Positions 27,262 through 37,589 of a DNA stretch of 64,000 bases are shown here, in pieces; within the stretch, counting starts at the first letter, position 1; each line of letters begins with the position of its first letter. Origin of the DNA: Pseudomonadota bacterium (GTDB taxonomy: Bacteria > Pseudomonadota > Alphaproteobacteria > SHVZ01); the NCBI GenBank assembly GCA_016195085.1, contig JACQAG010000018.1, positions 58,208-122,207 of the forward strand, read 5' to 3'. Position numbers and translations under genes: made by a program. The notes beneath the pieces are model-generated. The model saw only the letters and a list, made by a program, of their open reading frames with translations. It was not told the DNA's origin and did not search any database.

Positions 27262-27744
27262 CTATTCCGCCGCCACGGCATCGCCGGAAACGGCTTCGCC
27301 GAAGCGCGGCCGGATCACCCCGGAGGTGCCGAGCACCCGGTTCTCGACCACGTCGGCGATCGATACCGAGCGGAGATAAAGATGGATCTGGTTGCCGAGC
27401 TCTTCCCACAGATCATGGGTGAGGCAGCGTCCCTTGTTCGACTTGCAGCCGCTGGGCGATCCCACGGCGCAACGGGTGGCGCGGATCGGCTCGTCGACGG
27501 CAAGGATGATGTCGGAGATGCGCAGATCCGGCGTGGCGCGGCCGAGCAGATAGCCCCCGCCGGGCCCGCGCACGCTGCGCACGAGGCCGCCGCGGCGCAG
27601 CTTGGCGAAAAGCTGCTCCAGATAGGACAGCGAGATCTCCTGGCGCTCGGCAATGTCGGCGAGCGCCACCGGACTGCCCTCGCTGTGCCGGGCAAGGTCG
27701 ACCATCGCCATCACCGCATAACGGCCCTTGGTGCTGAGTTTCAC
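27262..27744 (-). CDS. iscR: IscR, Rrf2-family Fe-S-sensing regulator
   Basis: 160 residues starting at GTG 27744, with GGGAGG upstream; translation MKLSTKGRYAVMAMVDLA is the family's standard N-terminus. The winged helix has EISLSYLEQLFAKLRRGGLV and SVRGPGGGYLLGR. Three cysteines (92, 100, 107) in CAVGSPSGCKSNKGRC bind a [2Fe-2S] cluster with His109. Holo-IscR represses the isc operon, so the operon is tuned to cluster demand. An in-frame ATG further upstream is not needed. Confidence 0.96.
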   Translation of the reverse strand: MKLSTKGRYAVMAMVDLARHSEGSPVALADIAERQEISLSYLEQLFAKLRRGGLVRSVRGPGGGYLLGRATPDLRISDIILAVDEPIRATRCAVGSPSGCKSNKGRCLTHDLWEELGNQIHLYLRSVSIADVVENRVLGTSGVIRPRFGEAVSGDAVAAE

Positions 27745-27844
27745 GGCGTCAATCCTCCCGACTGACCGGGCAAGGCCGGCACGCGCCGGCATCGCCCATC
27801 TTGGTCTTCATAGGTCCCACCCATGGCGGAACGCGCGATCATGG

Positions 27845-28558
27845 TCATGCCTCCGGGGCATGCTCTGGGGCGCGATCCGGCGCTCGCTCGCGTCGGCGCT
27901 CGCCGCCCTGCTCCAGCTCCTCGATCCGGGCGCGAAGCTGCAGCATCTCGCTCAACAGGCCGTCGATGGCGCGGGCGACCGGATCGGGCAGATCGGCGGT
28001 CGGCGTTCCATAGGCGACGAATTCCGGCGCCTTGTCGCGCGCCCGGGGCAGAACCTGCCTGGCCGGGATGCCGACCATGGTGACCCCCGGCGGCACATCC
28101 TTCAGCACCACCGCATTGGCGCCCACGCGCGCACCCGCACCGACCGTGATCGGCCCCAGCACCTTGGCGCCGGCACCGACGATGACGCCGTCCTCCAGGG
28201 TCGGATGGCGCTTGCCCTTGTGCAAGGCCGTGCCGCCCAGGGTGACACCCTGGTAGAGCGTCACATCGTCGCCGATCTCGCCGGTCTCGCCGATGACCAC
28301 GCCCAGGCCGTGGTCGATGAACAGCCGCCGGCCGATGCGAGCCCCGGGGTGGATCTCGATGCCGCTGATGATCCGGCCGATATAGGCGATGCAGGCGGCC
28401 ATGAGCCGCCAGCCCCGCGCCCAAGCGCCATAGGCCAGGCGGTGGAGCACGACGGCATGAAAGCCGGGATAGCAGAGAATGACCTCGAGCCGGGTCCGCG
28501 CTGCCGGGTCGCGGACGATGATCGAGTCGATGTCCTCGCGGAGCTTCTTGAAAATCAT
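27845..28558 (-). CDS. cysE: Serine O-acetyltransferase CysE
   Basis: 237 residues. The N-terminal helical part has [19 protein letters not shown]. The left-handed beta-helix follows with [11 protein letters not shown], the active-site [18 protein letters not shown] (His83/Asp82 region) and QGVTLGGT. It makes O-acetylserine for cysteine synthesis, which feeds the desulfurases downstream. A charged C-terminal tail of about 30 residues is extra. First gene of the ISC operon here, 100 bp before iscR. Confidence 0.95.
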   Translation of the reverse strand: MIFKKLREDIDSIIVRDPAARTRLEVILCYPGFHAVVLHRLAYGAWARGWRLMAACIAYIGRIISGIEIHPGARIGRRLFIDHGLGVVIGETGEIGDDVTLYQGVTLGGTALHKGKRHPTLEDGVIVGAGAKVLGPITVGAGARVGANAVVLKDVPPGVTMVGIPARQVLPRARDKAPEFVAYGTPTADLPDPVARAIDGLLSEMLQLRARIEELEQGGERRRERAPDRAPEHAPEA

Positions 28559-28623
28559 AGGTTCTGCTGTGGTAACATGGGTCGCGGACGATGCCGGCAG
28601 CGCCGCGGTCTGCCATGGGGTGC

Positions 28624-28652
28624 CATATAGGTTTCCCGAGTAAATAGGTCAA
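28624..28652 (-). promoter_or_regulatory. Promoter of cysE-isc operon with probable IscR site
   Basis: On the minus strand TTGACC (28652-28647) and TATATG (28629-28624) are spaced by 17 bp, a good sigma-70-type promoter about 65 bp before the cysE ATG. The overlapping sequence TTGACCTATTTACTCGGGAA resembles IscR operators seen before alphaproteobacterial isc operons, so IscR would block RNA polymerase. The resemblance is from memory, not from a computed motif score. Confidence 0.6.
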
Positions 28653-28744
28653 GTATTTTCGCGGGGCGCTGCCTTGGTCTTGAGAATAATATCCCATATG
28701 TCAAGTAGGGTATCGATCGGCGAGCGCAGAGACTGGACGCGCTG

Positions 28745-29407
28745 ATGCCAGAAATCCTCATCAACGGGCCGGAGGGCCGGCTCGAGGGTCGCTATCTCCA
28801 CAGCAAGTCCGCCGGGGCGCCGATCGCGCTCATGCTGCACCCGCACCCGCAATATGGCGGGACGATGAACAACAAGGTCGTCTACACCCTTTATCAAACC
28901 TTCGCGCAGCGCGGGTTTTCCACGCTTCGCTTCAACTTTCGCGGCGTGGGACGCAGCCAGGGCACCTTCGACCGCGGCGAGGGGGAGCTGAGCGATGCCG
29001 CCTCGGCCTTGGACTGGCTGCAGAGCTACAACCCCAACGCGACCGCCTGCTGGATCGCCGGATTCTCCTTCGGCGCCTGGATCGGCATGCAGCTCCTGAT
29101 GCGCCGGCCCGAGATCGCCGGCTTCATCTCGGTCTCCCCGCCGGCGAACATCTTCGATTTCAGCTTCCTCGCCCCCTGCCCCGCCTCCGGCATGGTCGTG
29201 CACGGCACCGCCGACGAGCTAGTCACGGCCGAGTCGGTGCAGAAGCTGGTCGACAAGCTCTCCTCCCAGCGCGACATCACCATCTCCCACGAGGTGATCA
29301 AGGAAGCGAACCACTTCTTCCACGGCAAGACCGACGCCCTGTCGAAGGTGGTGGACCGCTATTTGGCCCAGATGCTGGAAAAGCAGCAGGCGCCCGCCGC
29401 CCGCTGA
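28745..29407 (+). CDS. Alpha/beta hydrolase
   Basis: 220 residues of the short bacterial alpha/beta hydrolase family. The nucleophile elbow is GFSFGAW with Ser108, the acid is probably Asp157 in HGTADELV, and the histidine is His190 in EANHFF. LMLHPHPQYGGTMNNKVVY is a strongly conserved N-terminal segment of this group. No signal peptide is seen, so it is cytoplasmic. Substrate unknown. It diverges from cysE and is followed by tyrS 86 bp later. Confidence 0.85.
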   Translation: MPEILINGPEGRLEGRYLHSKSAGAPIALMLHPHPQYGGTMNNKVVYTLYQTFAQRGFSTLRFNFRGVGRSQGTFDRGEGELSDAASALDWLQSYNPNATACWIAGFSFGAWIGMQLLMRRPEIAGFISVSPPANIFDFSFLAPCPASGMVVHGTADELVTAESVQKLVDKLSSQRDITISHEVIKEANHFFHGKTDALSKVVDRYLAQMLEKQQAPAAR

Positions 29408-29493
29408 AGCGGTGCCGGCGCCGTTGAGGCGTTGTCCCGCCCTCGAAGCCCGTGGTAAATGCGCCCCCGCACCTCCTGCGAAGGCATCCGGCC

Positions 29494-30783
29494 ATGAGCG
29501 CGCCCAAGAGCGAATTCCTGCGCACGATGATCGAACGCGGCTTCTTCCATCAGGCGACCGACCTGGAAGGGCTGGATGCTGCCATGCAGAGGGGCATGGT
29601 CACCGCCTATATCGGCATCGACTGCACTGCCGATAGCCTGCATATCGGCAATCTGGTGGGGGTCATGGTGCTGCGCCACCTGCAGCGCGCCGGGCACCGG
29701 CCGATCTCGCTCATCGGCGGCGGCACCACCAGGGTCGGCGACCCCTCGGGGAGGGACGACAGCCGGCGGTTGCTGAGCGAGGCCGACATTGCCCGGAACG
29801 CCGCAGGCATCCGCCGCAGCTTGGCGAAGTTCATCCGCTTCGGCGCCGGCAAGACCGATGCCTTCCAGGTGAACAACGCCGACTGGCTCGACAAGCTCGA
29901 ATACATCGCGTTTCTCAGGGACTATGGCCGGCATTTCTCGGTCAACCGCATGCTGAGCTTCGATTCGGTCAAGCTCCGGCTCGAGCGCGAGCAGCCGATG
30001 AGCTTCCTCGAGTTCAACTACATGATCCTGCAGGCCTATGATTTTCTCGAGCTCGCCCGGCGCCATGACTGCCGGCTGCAGATGGGCGGCTCCGACCAAT
30101 GGGGCAACATCGTCAACGGCGTCGAGCTCGGCCGCCGCGTCGACAATCGCGAGCTCTTCGGCTTGACCACGCCGCTCATCACCACGACGTCGGGCGCCAA
30201 GATGGGCAAGAGCGCCGAGCGGGCAATTTGGCTCAATGAAGATCGCCTGAGCGCCTATGACTACTGGCAATACTGGCGCAACACCGAGGATGCCGATGTC
30301 GGCCGCTTCCTCAGGCTCTTCACCGAGCTGCCCTTGGCCGAGATCGGCCGCCTGGAGCAGCTCCAGGGCCAGGAGATCAACGAGGCGAAGAAGGTGCTGG
30401 CCTTCGAAGCGACCGCGCTTTGCCACGGACGGGCGGCGGCGGAAGCGGCCGCCGAGACCGCGCGCCGTACTTTCGAAGAGGGTAGGTTCGGCGAAGATCT
30501 GAAGACCGGCTTGATTGCGGAAGACCAACTCAGAGGCGGTCAATCGCTCATACTTCAGCTCATGGCCCTCGAGCTCACCAAGAGCACCAGCGAAGCTCGG
30601 CGGCTCGTCCGATCCGGTGCGGTGCGTGTCAACGATCAGCAAGTCACGGACGAACTGCGGAAGCTCACCCTCGATGATCTCAATCCTGAAAACGTGATCA
30701 AGCTATCAGTGGGAAAGAAGCGGCATGCGCTGCTTCGCGTCGGCGTTATTGGACCGGCTCGTGCTTCGACAAGCTCAGCATGA
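29494..30783 (+). CDS. tyrS: Tyrosyl-tRNA synthetase
   Basis: 429 residues, class I synthetase. The HIGH-equivalent is HIGN in [11 protein letters not shown], the KMSKS-equivalent is KMGKS in [13 protein letters not shown], and the tyrosine pocket has [11 protein letters not shown]. An S4 RNA-binding domain ends the protein ([16 protein letters not shown]). The last ~12 residues, ending ARASTSSA, are encoded by an intergenic repeat (see 30763) and replace the usual short end. The ATG at 29494 fits the family better than the upstream one at 29452. Confidence 0.97.
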   Translation: MSAPKSEFLRTMIERGFFHQATDLEGLDAAMQRGMVTAYIGIDCTADSLHIGNLVGVMVLRHLQRAGHRPISLIGGGTTRVGDPSGRDDSRRLLSEADIARNAAGIRRSLAKFIRFGAGKTDAFQVNNADWLDKLEYIAFLRDYGRHFSVNRMLSFDSVKLRLEREQPMSFLEFNYMILQAYDFLELARRHDCRLQMGGSDQWGNIVNGVELGRRVDNRELFGLTTPLITTTSGAKMGKSAERAIWLNEDRLSAYDYWQYWRNTEDADVGRFLRLFTELPLAEIGRLEQLQGQEINEAKKVLAFEATALCHGRAAAEAAAETARRTFEEGRFGEDLKTGLIAEDQLRGGQSLILQLMALELTKSTSEARRLVRSGAVRVNDQQVTDELRKLTLDDLNPENVIKLSVGKKRHALLRVGVIGPARASTSSA

Positions 30784-30861
30784 GCCTACTCCTTGGTGCC
30801 ATGCGCAAGACTGGCTCATCCTGAGGAGCGCCCCGCCGGGGCGCGTCTCGAAGGACGCACG
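30763..30861. repeat. Intergenic palindromic repeat overlapping the tyrS 3' end
   Basis: The sequence GCTTCGACAAGCTCAGC, then GGCTCATCCTGAGGAGC and CGTCTCGAAGGACGC is of a type common between alphaproteobacterial genes. It includes the perfect palindrome at 30828-30844 (GCGCCCCG-C-CGGGGCGC), which could end transcription of tyrS. Confidence 0.55.
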
Positions 30862-30888
30862 CCGGCCATGCAGGAGAATCCTACCAGG

Positions 30889-33800
30889 CTAGCGCGTGGT
30901 GCCTCCCCGCTCGGCGCCGTCACGGAGGTCGTTGGCGATGCCTTCGGCTGAACCGAAGAGCCGCACGAGATCCCTGAGGAATCCAGGCGCGATCGCGGTC
31001 AGCGGTTTTACCGTCACGTCCGGCTCCTGCAGCGACCCGTTGACGACGAAATCGACGGCGAGGAATCCCTCGCTCTTCACGCCGGTGATGATCCTGCCGA
31101 TGAGCGGAATGGCGCCCAGGATCTGGCCCAGGCCATAGGCGGGAACGAGGGTGCCTTCGAAATGCACCTTATCGCTCGCGCGCTCGATCTGGCCTTTGCC
31201 GGAAAGGCCGAGCGCCGGGCCGTAGGCGCCGAAATCGGCGAGCGAGACCGTGCGAGCATCCTGGCTCAAGGTGCCACCCACGCGCGAGAAGCCGATCCCT
31301 TGCCCGGACAAGGCCTCGAGGAGGCCGGTCAAGGAGGCGAGAGAGGCGATGCGCGCCAGGACCGGCGCGCGATTGGCGGTGACGTTGCGGATGTCGAGAG
31401 TCCCTTGAAACGGCAGCCCGGGGGCATCGATGTCGCAGCTCCCCTCGAGGCTGAAGCTGCCGCCGGCAAGATTGTCGAGCACGCCCAATCCGGCCAACAG
31501 CGCGCCGGCATCGGGCGCGGTGAGCTGGAAGGTCTGGCCGCGGTCCTGGCCGGAAAGCGCCAGCTTGAAGCTGCCGGTAGCCCCGGCGACACCGTTGGCG
31601 CTGATCGTGCGCCAGACCTTGCCATCGGAAGTCAGCATGGCGCTCGCATGATTGATCGCGTGCTTCGGCAACACCATGAGGCGGTCGACCGCGATGGCGA
31701 TCTGCAGGCGCGGCCCCGTCTTCTCGGCGCTGCTCGGCCTGGTCTCGTCCTCGAACAAGGGCCGGAGATCGAGGCTCGGGCCGTTGAGCGTGGCGACGTA
31801 TTCACCCTCGTGCTGCTGGGCGATCACGGCGGCAAGATCCGTCTCGCCGCGCCGCACGCGCTCGATGGTGACGGTCTCGATGGCGCCGCCGGGACCAAAG
31901 GAGACTTTGCCGGCCGTCTCCAGAGCGCCGGCGCGGATGCGAATGGGCTCGATCCGCGTCACGCGATCGCCGTCGATGAAGAGGGTGAAGGATGCGCGCC
32001 CCTCCTTCAGGCTCGGCTCGCGCCAGCCCAGCTCCGGGACGGCGACGGACGCGCCGGCGAGATCGAGGGCCACCTCCACTTTGATCGGCTCGCCCGAAGG
32101 CTGGGCCAGGTGCACTTCGGCGGCGACCGGGCCCTGCAGATAACCTCCCGTGCCGAACCCGAGCCGGGCGCGCCCGCCATCGTCAATGCGCCCTTTGAGG
32201 TCGATGCGCCGCCGCTCCCTGGCGGAATTCGCGAAGTTCTCCCGCCAGGCGAGGCTGACCGGGGTGCCGGCGAGCTTCGCATCACCGCTCACATCCATGC
32301 CCTGGCCATCCAGGCGCAGACCCAAGACGCCGTCGCTCAACTGCCAGTCGCGCACCACCTTGGGGACGACGACCTCGCGCATATTGGCGGCGGCCGCCAG
32401 CGCCACCTGTTCCAAGGTCAGCCGCTTGATCAATGGAAAGCGGAAGACCAGCCTGACCGCGACCCGGCCTTGCACCTGCGAGATGTCCAGGCCGAGCTTG
32501 CTCGGGTAGCCCAGGGGCTTCTGATCCAGCACCTCGAGGGTGTCCTTGAGCGGCCCCTGGAGCACGATCTCGATCCCCGCCTGCTGATCGGGCTCGGCAA
32601 GACCGGTGATCGCCACCGTCGAGGGACCGAGCCGCAAACCCTTGAGCACGCCGGTATTGAGCTGGATGTCGAAGCGGTCGTTGGAGAAGGTGGCGCTGCC
32701 GCCGACGCCGCCGACCGGCGGCAAGGGTGCGAGATAGCGAACCGTGATGCCATCGAAGCTCATCGCCCCGGCGATCGATCTCAGCACGAACGAACCCGGC
32801 TCGAGGTCCCTGACCTGGCCGATGATCCTGGCATGCGCCTCGTGCAGCATGCCGCCCGAGAGGTTGGCGAGCACCCATTGGCGCGCATTGCTGCCGACGC
32901 GCTCCGGCCACCAATCCTTGAAGGCGTTCGTCGGCATCTCCTCGAGCGCGGCGTCGGCCTCGAGGAGACCCGGCCCTTCCAGCCCGACCAAGCGGCCGCT
33001 TGCCTTGAGCTTGGGCCCGCCCAAGTCGACATAAAGCCGATCCAACCGAAGCGTGTGCGTGGCGCTCTCGTAGCCGAGACCGAGGTTCACAGCCTCGACC
33101 GGCAGGTCGCCGCCGTAGAGTTCCGGCAACGCCAAGCGGCCGCGCCCGCCATTGAGGTCGAGACGCGCGGAGAGGAGATGCTGGCCGGCATCGAAGCTGA
33201 CGCTGGCCGACCCGTCGATGAGCAGCTTGACCCGGCCCACGGGCTCGAGCGCAGGAAGACGTGCCGCGAGGAAGGCTGGATCCATGCCGCGGAAGGTGGC
33301 GCTCGCCTCGGCCTCGCCGGTGGCGCGGCGATAGCGCCCGCCGCCCTGCACCGGCACCAGCTGCCCGCCGATGTCGAGCTCGCCCCTGATCCAGGCTGAG
33401 ATGCCCTCCTCGTCGCGGGCGGCATCCAGATCGAGGCTGGGCGCCCGCCAGGCGAGGCCGCTGGCGCGGTCCTCGATCGCGAGCTCGCCATCGACGATCT
33501 TGAGGCGGTTCAGCAATCCGGCGGGGGAGTTCTGTCCCGGCGGGGCCAGGAGACTGCCGAGAAGGCCGCCGGCGGCGCTTTCGGAGTCCAGGCCAGCCTC
33601 ATCGCCAAGGCCCAGCTTCAAGGAGCCGTCTACCTCCCGCACCAGCCTCAGGCGCGGTCCCAGCATGTCGATGCCGGTTGGAGCCACGACCCCGTGCAGG
33701 AGCGCGCTCAGGCTCAAGCGGATGGCGAGCGCCGGCACCGCCGCCACGGTCTTGCCGTCGGCGGCGAGCGCGCGCACGTCGCGGACGCGAAGATCGACGG

Positions 33801-34005
33801 AGCGCTCCCAGCTCGCCCAGACCAGCTCGGTGCCGCCGACCTTGGTGGTGAGCGAGCCGTCCGGAGCGGTCAGCGCCGCTTCGATGAAAGGCGTCAGAAA
33901 TCCGAGATTGATCGGCCCGGCCGAGAGCCGCCACAGGACGAGCGCGGCAACGATCATGACGCCGGCCAGGATTTCGGCCGCGACTACGCCCGTGCGCCGG
34001 ATCAC
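30889..34005 (-). CDS. YhdP/AsmA-like large envelope protein
   Basis: 1038 residues. One N-terminal membrane anchor (EILAGVMIVAALVLWRL) is followed by a long periplasmic beta-rich region, with an AsmA-like C-terminal domain (IGFSRVGGTLSQDARTVSL, then DFVVNGSLQEPDVTVKPL). This is the architecture of DUF3971/YhdP proteins, which bridge the two membranes and help phospholipid transport to the outer membrane. It is divergent from glnE, with 111 bp between the starts. A role in lipid transport is from the family, not from this sequence. Confidence 0.85.
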   Translation of the reverse strand: MIRRTGVVAAEILAGVMIVAALVLWRLSAGPINLGFLTPFIEAALTAPDGSLTTKVGGTELVWASWERSVDLRVRDVRALAADGKTVAAVPALAIRLSLSALLHGVVAPTGIDMLGPRLRLVREVDGSLKLGLGDEAGLDSESAAGGLLGSLLAPPGQNSPAGLLNRLKIVDGELAIEDRASGLAWRAPSLDLDAARDEEGISAWIRGELDIGGQLVPVQGGGRYRRATGEAEASATFRGMDPAFLAARLPALEPVGRVKLLIDGSASVSFDAGQHLLSARLDLNGGRGRLALPELYGGDLPVEAVNLGLGYESATHTLRLDRLYVDLGGPKLKASGRLVGLEGPGLLEADAALEEMPTNAFKDWWPERVGSNARQWVLANLSGGMLHEAHARIIGQVRDLEPGSFVLRSIAGAMSFDGITVRYLAPLPPVGGVGGSATFSNDRFDIQLNTGVLKGLRLGPSTVAITGLAEPDQQAGIEIVLQGPLKDTLEVLDQKPLGYPSKLGLDISQVQGRVAVRLVFRFPLIKRLTLEQVALAAAANMREVVVPKVVRDWQLSDGVLGLRLDGQGMDVSGDAKLAGTPVSLAWRENFANSARERRRIDLKGRIDDGGRARLGFGTGGYLQGPVAAEVHLAQPSGEPIKVEVALDLAGASVAVPELGWREPSLKEGRASFTLFIDGDRVTRIEPIRIRAGALETAGKVSFGPGGAIETVTIERVRRGETDLAAVIAQQHEGEYVATLNGPSLDLRPLFEDETRPSSAEKTGPRLQIAIAVDRLMVLPKHAINHASAMLTSDGKVWRTISANGVAGATGSFKLALSGQDRGQTFQLTAPDAGALLAGLGVLDNLAGGSFSLEGSCDIDAPGLPFQGTLDIRNVTANRAPVLARIASLASLTGLLEALSGQGIGFSRVGGTLSQDARTVSLADFGAYGPALGLSGKGQIERASDKVHFEGTLVPAYGLGQILGAIPLIGRIITGVKSEGFLAVDFVVNGSLQEPDVTVKPLTAIAPGFLRDLVRLFGSAEGIANDLRDGAERGGTTR

Positions 34006-34116
34006 CGGCCGCCTCGCTGGTACCGGGGCCGGCTTCGTATTGTCAGGCGCGGCAGCCTCGCTTTGCTTGACCTCACCCCGCGCGCTCCCGCACCTTGACC
34101 GAACCCGAACCGCCCC

Positions 34117-37100
34117 ATGTCCACTTTACTCCGAGTCTCCCCACGAGAGGAATTCCCCGAGCCGGCCGATCCGCAGGCCGCCGCCGTCGGCTTGGAGCGC
34201 TGGCGCGAGCGCGCGCTCGAATCGGATGGCGAAGCGCGGCAGGCGACGCGCTGGGTCGAGGATCTGATCGCCAGCGCCTCCGGGCGGCGCATGCTGGCGG
34301 CGGTCTTCGGCAACAGCCCGTTCCTGACCGAATGCTTGCTGGCCGAACCGCCTTTCCTGCAAAGGCTGCTCGAGGACGGCCCGCAAGCGACCTTGGCGCG
34401 GCTCTTGGGCGAGATCGAGCAAGGCACCCCCGGGCTCGACACGCCCGACCTCATGGCAAGGCTCAGGATCGCCCGCCGCCGCACCGCCTTGACCATCGCG
34501 CTCGCCGATCTCGCCGGCGCCTGGCCGGTCGAAGAGGTGACCCAGGGATTGAGCCTGTTCGCCGACCGCGTGCTCGAGGTCACGGTCGATCACGTTCTAA
34601 GGCAGGCGCATGCCGCCGGGCGGCTGCAGCTGGCCGATCCCCTCAGGCCGAGCGCGGGATCGGGCTTCTTCGTGCTCGCCATGGGCAAGCTCGGCGCCCA
34701 CGAGCTCAACTACTCGAGCGACATCGATTTGATCGTCCTCTACGACAGCGCGCTTCCCGCCTATGGCGAGATCGACGATCTGCAGGCGCGCTTCGTGCGC
34801 GCGACCCGCGAGCTCGTCCGCATCCTCGAGGAGCGTACCGCCGAAGGCTATGTCTTTCGCACCGACCTCAGGCTTCGCCCCGACCCGTCGGCGACGCCGG
34901 TCGCCCTCTCGGTCGACGCGGCCGAGGTCTACTACGAGAGCCTCGGCCAGAACTGGGAGCGTGCCGCCATGATCAAGGCCCGGGTCGCCGCCGGCGACAA
35001 GCCGGCAGGCGAGCGCTTCCTCAAGCATCTCCGCCCATTCATCTGGCGGCGCAGCCTCGACTTCGCCGCGATCCAGGACATCCACTCGATCAAGCGGCAG
35101 ATCTATGCGCACCGCGGCGGCCGCGACATCAGCCTCAATGGCCACAATTTGAAGCTCGGCCGCGGCGGCATCCGCGAGATCGAGTTCTTCGCCCAGACCC
35201 AGCAGCTCATCTGGGGCGGGCGCGACCCAAGGCTGCGAGCGACGGCGACCTGCGCCACGCTCGAGGCCCTGGTCGAGGCCGACCGGGTGGAGGCGAAAGC
35301 CGCCGCCGAGCTCATCGAAGCCTATCGCTACCTGCGCAAGGTCGAGCACCGCCTGCAGATGATCGGCGATGCCCAGACCCAGACCTTGCCCGAAGACGAT
35401 GCAGGGATGCGCCAGCTCGCGGTCTTTCTGGGGTATCCCGATGCCGCCTCGTTCGGCCAGGCGCTGCTCAAGAACCTGCGAACCGTCGAACGCCACTACG
35501 CGCATTTGTTCGAGGAGGCGCCCAGCCTCAGCACGCCGGGCAATCTGGTCTTCACCGGCGCCGACGATGATCCCGGCACGGTCGAGACCCTCCGCTCGCT
35601 CGGATATCGCGACACCTCCATGGTCTGCCAGACCGTCCGCGGCTGGCACCATGGACGTCATCGCGCCACCAGGAGCGAGCGGGCGCGCCAGCTCCTGACC
35701 GAGCTCATGCCGGCGCTCATCGGCGCGCTCGCCAAGACCGCCGATCCCGATGCGGCGTTCCTGCGCTTCGATGAGTTCCTGTCGCGGCTGCCGGCCGGCG
35801 TCGCCCTCTTCTCGCTCTTTCATTCCAATCCGGGCCTGCTCGGGCTCATTGCCGAGATCATGGGTGCGGCACCCAGGCTGGCCGAGGCCTTGAGCCGGCA
35901 ACCGGCGCGCCTCGATGCGGTCTTGAGCGAGCAGTTGGAAGCCCTGCAGCCCGCCGCTCCCCAGCTTCGCGCCGACCTCGAATCGATGCTGACCCAGGCC
36001 CGCGACTACGAGGACATGCTGGATCTGTCGCGGCGCTGGCTCGAAGACCGCAAGTTCCGCCTCGGCGTCCAGGTGCTGCGCGGCCTGATCGATGCGGAAG
36101 CGGCCGGACCCGAGCTGGCCGATCTCGCCGAGACCGTGGTTTCGGTCTTGATGCCGCTCGTGGCCGGGGCCTTCGCCGAGACCCACGGCCGGGTTCCCGG
36201 CGCCGACATGGCCGTGCTCGCCTTGGGCAAGCTCGGCGGCCGGGAGATGACGATCGCCTCCGACCTCGATCTCATCTTCGTCTATGACGCGGCGGTCGAC
36301 GTCGAATCCGACGGCCCGAAGCCGCTGCTCGCCGGGCAGTATTTCGGCCGGCTCAGCCAGCGCCTGCTGGCCGGGCTCTCGGCCTTGACCGCGGAGGGCC
36401 GCATGTACGAGGTCGACATGCGCCTCCGGCCGTCGGGCAGCAAGGGACCGATCGCCTCCAACCTCGAAGGCTTCGTGCGCTACCATGACGAATCCGCCTG
36501 GTCCTGGGAGCACTTGGCCTTGACCCGCGCCCGGCCGATCGCCGGACCCGAAGGGCTGCGGCAAGCGGCGACGGCGGTGATCAAGGACGTGCTGACCCGC
36601 CGGCGCGATCCCGACAAGCTCATCATCGACGTCGCCGACATGCGCCAGCGCATGGCGAAGGAGCAGGCGCGCCCAACCGGCACCATCTCCGATTGGGAGA
36701 TCAAGCATCGCAGCGGCGGGCTGGTCGATGTGGAGTTCATCGCCCAGTATCTCCAGCTCCGCCACGCCCATGACCATCCCGAGGTGCTGGCGACCAACAC
36801 CACGGTGGCGCTTGAGAAGCTGGCGGAGGCGGGCCTGATCGCCAAGCGTACCGCCGCCGAGCTCATCCGCGCGACCGGGTTCTGGCGCCGGTTGCAAGGC
36901 CTGTTGCGGCTGACGGTCAGCGGCGAGCCCGAGGATCGGACCATTCCCGACGGCGTGAAAGAGGCCCTGGCGCTGGCCGGCGGCGCCGCCGACTTCGATC
37001 GCCTGAAGAGGGAGATGAGCGATGTCGCCCGGCGCGTCGGCCGGCACTATCAGCGGCTGATCGAGGCGCCGGCGGCAAAGCTGGCGGAGAAGCGAAAGAG

Positions 37101-37119
37101 CAAAGGAGCAACTGCATGA
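34117..37119 (+). CDS. glnE: Bifunctional glutamine synthetase adenylyltransferase/deadenylylase
   Basis: 1000 residues. It contains two nucleotidyltransferase domains, each with its G-K-L-G signature: LAMGKLGAHELNYSSDIDL near residue 187 (removal of AMP) and LALGKLGGREMTIASDLDL near residue 703 (addition of AMP). The regulatory linker lies between and a GlnD-like helical domain follows each. It controls glutamine synthetase in response to PII. Its stop overlaps the bcp start (ATGA). Confidence 0.97.
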   Translation: MSTLLRVSPREEFPEPADPQAAAVGLERWRERALESDGEARQATRWVEDLIASASGRRMLAAVFGNSPFLTECLLAEPPFLQRLLEDGPQATLARLLGEIEQGTPGLDTPDLMARLRIARRRTALTIALADLAGAWPVEEVTQGLSLFADRVLEVTVDHVLRQAHAAGRLQLADPLRPSAGSGFFVLAMGKLGAHELNYSSDIDLIVLYDSALPAYGEIDDLQARFVRATRELVRILEERTAEGYVFRTDLRLRPDPSATPVALSVDAAEVYYESLGQNWERAAMIKARVAAGDKPAGERFLKHLRPFIWRRSLDFAAIQDIHSIKRQIYAHRGGRDISLNGHNLKLGRGGIREIEFFAQTQQLIWGGRDPRLRATATCATLEALVEADRVEAKAAAELIEAYRYLRKVEHRLQMIGDAQTQTLPEDDAGMRQLAVFLGYPDAASFGQALLKNLRTVERHYAHLFEEAPSLSTPGNLVFTGADDDPGTVETLRSLGYRDTSMVCQTVRGWHHGRHRATRSERARQLLTELMPALIGALAKTADPDAAFLRFDEFLSRLPAGVALFSLFHSNPGLLGLIAEIMGAAPRLAEALSRQPARLDAVLSEQLEALQPAAPQLRADLESMLTQARDYEDMLDLSRRWLEDRKFRLGVQVLRGLIDAEAAGPELADLAETVVSVLMPLVAGAFAETHGRVPGADMAVLALGKLGGREMTIASDLDLIFVYDAAVDVESDGPKPLLAGQYFGRLSQRLLAGLSALTAEGRMYEVDMRLRPSGSKGPIASNLEGFVRYHDESAWSWEHLALTRARPIAGPEGLRQAATAVIKDVLTRRRDPDKLIIDVADMRQRMAKEQARPTGTISDWEIKHRSGGLVDVEFIAQYLQLRHAHDHPEVLATNTTVALEKLAEAGLIAKRTAAELIRATGFWRRLQGLLRLTVSGEPEDRTIPDGVKEALALAGGAADFDRLKREMSDVARRVGRHYQRLIEAPAAKLAEKRKSKGATA

Positions 37120-37580
37120 GCCTCAAGCTTGGCGATAAGGCCCCTGACTTCACCTTGCCCGCCGCGGGCGGCGGCGAGGTGAAGCTGTCGGCGCTCAAGG
37201 GCAAGAAGGTGATCGTCTACTTCTATCCGCGCGACGACACGCCGGGCTGCACCAAGGAGGCCTGCGGCTTCCGCGACAACCGGCCGAATTTCAGCAAGGC
37301 GAAGGCGGAGGTCATCGGCATCTCCAAGGACTCGGTCGCCAGCCACGACAAGTTCAAGAAGAAATACGAGCTGCCCTTCACGCTGGCATCCGATCCCGAG
37401 ACCAAGGTGATCGAGCGCTACGGCGCCTGGGTCGAGAAGAGCATGTATGGGCGCAAATACATGGGGATCGACCGCTCCACCATCCTCATCGACGAAAAGG
37501 GCGTGGTCCGCGCCATCTGGCGCAAGGTCAAGGTCCCGGGCCATGTGGACGAGGTGCTGGAGGCGGCGAAGGGGCTGTAG
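37116..37580 (+). CDS. bcp: Thioredoxin-dependent peroxiredoxin Bcp
   Basis: 154 residues, atypical 2-Cys peroxiredoxin. The peroxidatic Cys45 and resolving Cys50 are in DDTPGCTKEACGFRD; KLGDKAPDFTLP and KYMGIDRSTILID are family marks. It reduces hydroperoxides. The ATG overlaps the glnE stop by 4 bp, so the genes are coupled. It is followed by the palindromic repeat at 37590. Confidence 0.96.
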   Translation: MSLKLGDKAPDFTLPAAGGGEVKLSALKGKKVIVYFYPRDDTPGCTKEACGFRDNRPNFSKAKAEVIGISKDSVASHDKFKKKYELPFTLASDPETKVIERYGAWVEKSMYGRKYMGIDRSTILIDEKGVVRAIWRKVKVPGHVDEVLEAAKGL

Positions 37581-37589
37581 CGCCAAGGA

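Noticed and set aside
34597..37047. 816-codon minus-strand open frame opposite glnE
   Set aside because: Antisense shadow of glnE; no recognisable protein features.
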